8,164 nucleotides of DNA from positions 1 through 8,164 of the forward strand of contig WLIC01000016.1 of NCBI GenBank assembly GCA_009702405.1. The letters are read 5' to 3'. The translations under genes were made by a program, and so were the position numbers. The DNA comes from Actinomycetota bacterium. GTDB lineage: Bacteria > Actinomycetota > Actinomycetes > Actinomycetales > Microbacteriaceae. Below the pieces are notes generated by a model that saw only the letters and a program-made list of their open reading frames with translations, was not told the DNA's origin and did no database searches. Positions within the stretch are counted from its first letter, which is position 1. Each line of letters starts with the position of its first letter. Below are positions 7,308-8,164 of this stretch, in pieces.

Positions 7308-8164
7308 ATGGACATCGATTTAAGTGCTCTTCGACTTGTCGAGCGAGATCGAGAAATCCCATTCAACGAACTAGTTGAAATCATTGAGGCTGCTGTTGAA
7401 GCTGCCTATCACAAGAGCGTTGGTAATAGCGATCCTGCTCGAGCAGTCTTAGATCAGAAGACCGGTAAGGTCATCATTCTTGTTCCAGATACCGAAGAAC
7501 GTGATGAGTTCGACAAGTTAATCACTGAACTTCCAGACGGTTCTAAGGTTCCTGAAGTCGATAAGACTCCAGAGAACTTTGGAAGAATCGCAGCTGCTGC
7601 AGCTAAGCAAGTTATTGCTCAGCGAATCAGGGGACTTTCTGATGAAGGTCTTTATGGTGAATTCAAAGCCAAGGTTGAAGACATTGTTGCTGGTGAAATT
7701 CAGCAGGGACCTCGCGCATACATGGTTTATGTGAAGATTGGCGAAGTTGAAGCCATCTTGCCCCCTGAAGAGCAGGTGCCAGGTGAAGACTATTCACACG
7801 GCAAGAGAATGCGCTTCTATGTGACCAAGGTTGATAAGAACGTTCGTGGCCAAGTCCAGATCAACGTTTCTAGAACACACCCGAGCCTCATTCGTAAGCT
7901 TTTTGCACTTGAAGTTCCTGAAATTGCTAGCGGCCAGGTTGAAATTGTTCAGGTTGCTCGAGAAGCAGGGCAGCGAACCAAGATTGCAGTTAGAACTTCA
8001 GTGCCGGGGCTCAACGCCAAAGGTGCTTGCATTGGTGAACTAGGTCAACGAGTTCGAGCAGTAACAGCTGAATTGAACGAAGAGAAGATCGACATTGTTG
8101 ATTATTCGGACGATATCGCTAAGTTTGTGGCTCAAGCCCTCTCACCAGCTAAGGTTTCAGCGGC
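7308..8164 (+). CDS. nusA: Transcription termination/antitermination factor NusA (C-terminus beyond the window)
   Basis: NusA binds RNA polymerase and nascent RNA, and tunes pausing, termination and antitermination. The frame is open for 285 codons from ATG 7308 to the right edge without a stop. The N-terminal polymerase-binding domain is about residues 1-125 (MDIDLSALRLVERDREIPFNELVEIIE type start). The S1 domain is about 128-192 (GEIQQGP..MVYVKIG.VEAILPPEEQVPGE). The KH region begins near 195 with RKLFALEVPEIASGQVEIV and includes the GACIGELGQRVRAV loop (239-252) and EKIDIVDYSDD (259-269), typical of actinobacterial NusA. The sequence stops at LSPAKVSA, at the KH1-KH2 boundary. The N-terminal domain contains an acidic insert (about 56-90, PDTEERDEFDKL...), as seen in Microbacteriaceae. 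It has its own strong Shine-Dalgarno, 48 bases after proS. rimP, which often precedes nusA, is not present here. infB would be expected downstream, outside the window. Confidence 0.96.
   Translation, partial: MDIDLSALRLVERDREIPFNELVEIIEAAVEAAYHKSVGNSDPARAVLDQKTGKVIILVPDTEERDEFDKLITELPDGSKVPEVDKTPENFGRIAAAAAKQVIAQRIRGLSDEGLYGEFKAKVEDIVAGEIQQGPRAYMVYVKIGEVEAILPPEEQVPGEDYSHGKRMRFYVTKVDKNVRGQVQINVSRTHPSLIRKLFALEVPEIASGQVEIVQVAREAGQRTKIAVRTSVPGLNAKGACIGELGQRVRAVTAELNEEKIDIVDYSDDIAKFVAQALSPAKVSA

Noticed and set aside
7287..7938. Twelve-base direct repeat CTAGCGGCCAGG at 7287-7298 and 7927-7938
   Set aside because: The second copy encodes part of the conserved IASGQV segment of NusA and the first overlaps the Shine-Dalgarno region. 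There are only two copies, with no extension, so it is probably chance.
7831..8043. Plus-strand 70-codon frame inside nusA
   Set aside because: It is out of frame within clear NusA S1/KH coding sequence; a shadow frame.
1..8164. A defence, mobile or otherwise new multi-gene system
   Set aside because: All seven genes are recognisable metabolic or housekeeping genes in a mostly familiar actinobacterial order. No integrase, transposase, repeat array or abrupt composition change was seen.

Overview
The window looks like a chromosomal housekeeping region of a low-GC actinobacterium. Sampled lines give a GC content of roughly 40-57%, probably mid-40s overall (estimated by eye). The clustering of dxr, rseP/rip1 and ispG is a hallmark of Actinobacteria, and the same three genes sit together in Mycobacterium. 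The wording of NusA (GACIGELGQRVRAVTAEL), the S2P start (GLHEIGHLWPAKKFGVKVT) and GabT resembles Microbacteriaceae most closely. The modest GC and tight spacing suggest a small-genome planktonic lineage such as the Luna group (Rhodoluna/Aquiluna type). That placement is from memory of family sequences and is an inference.

Layout. On the minus strand, gabT (473-1798) is followed after 22 bases by a second class III aminotransferase of the glutamate-1-semialdehyde-aminomutase-like type, which runs off the left edge (450 to 1). An 82-base divergent region separates gabT from a plus-strand run that continues to the right edge: dxr (1881-2972), an RseP/Rip1 site-2 protease (3009-4262), ispG (4317-5501), proS (5505-7259) and nusA (7308 to the edge, C-terminus missing). 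Gaps inside the plus-strand run are 36, 54, 3 and 48 bases. No stretch over 300 bases lacks a gene, and I see no rRNA, tRNA, CRISPR array, insertion sequence or phage gene.

How the genes work together. dxr and ispG are two steps of the MEP route to isoprenoid precursors. They flank an intramembrane protease that in related bacteria releases sigma factors from anti-sigma factors. proS and nusA add tRNA charging and transcription elongation/termination control, so the plus-strand run is a mixed essential-gene transcription unit. The minus-strand pair probably handles GABA or a related amino compound through PLP-dependent transamination; it is divergently arranged and has no obvious functional tie to the MEP genes.

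The coding content is conventional and I found no new system. The observations worth a second look are small and sit in the junctions: a hairpin that would hide the nusA Shine-Dalgarno, a hairpin that places the ispG ATG in its loop, -10-like boxes exactly six bases before the gabT and rseP start codons (leaderless geometry), and the lack of rimP before nusA.
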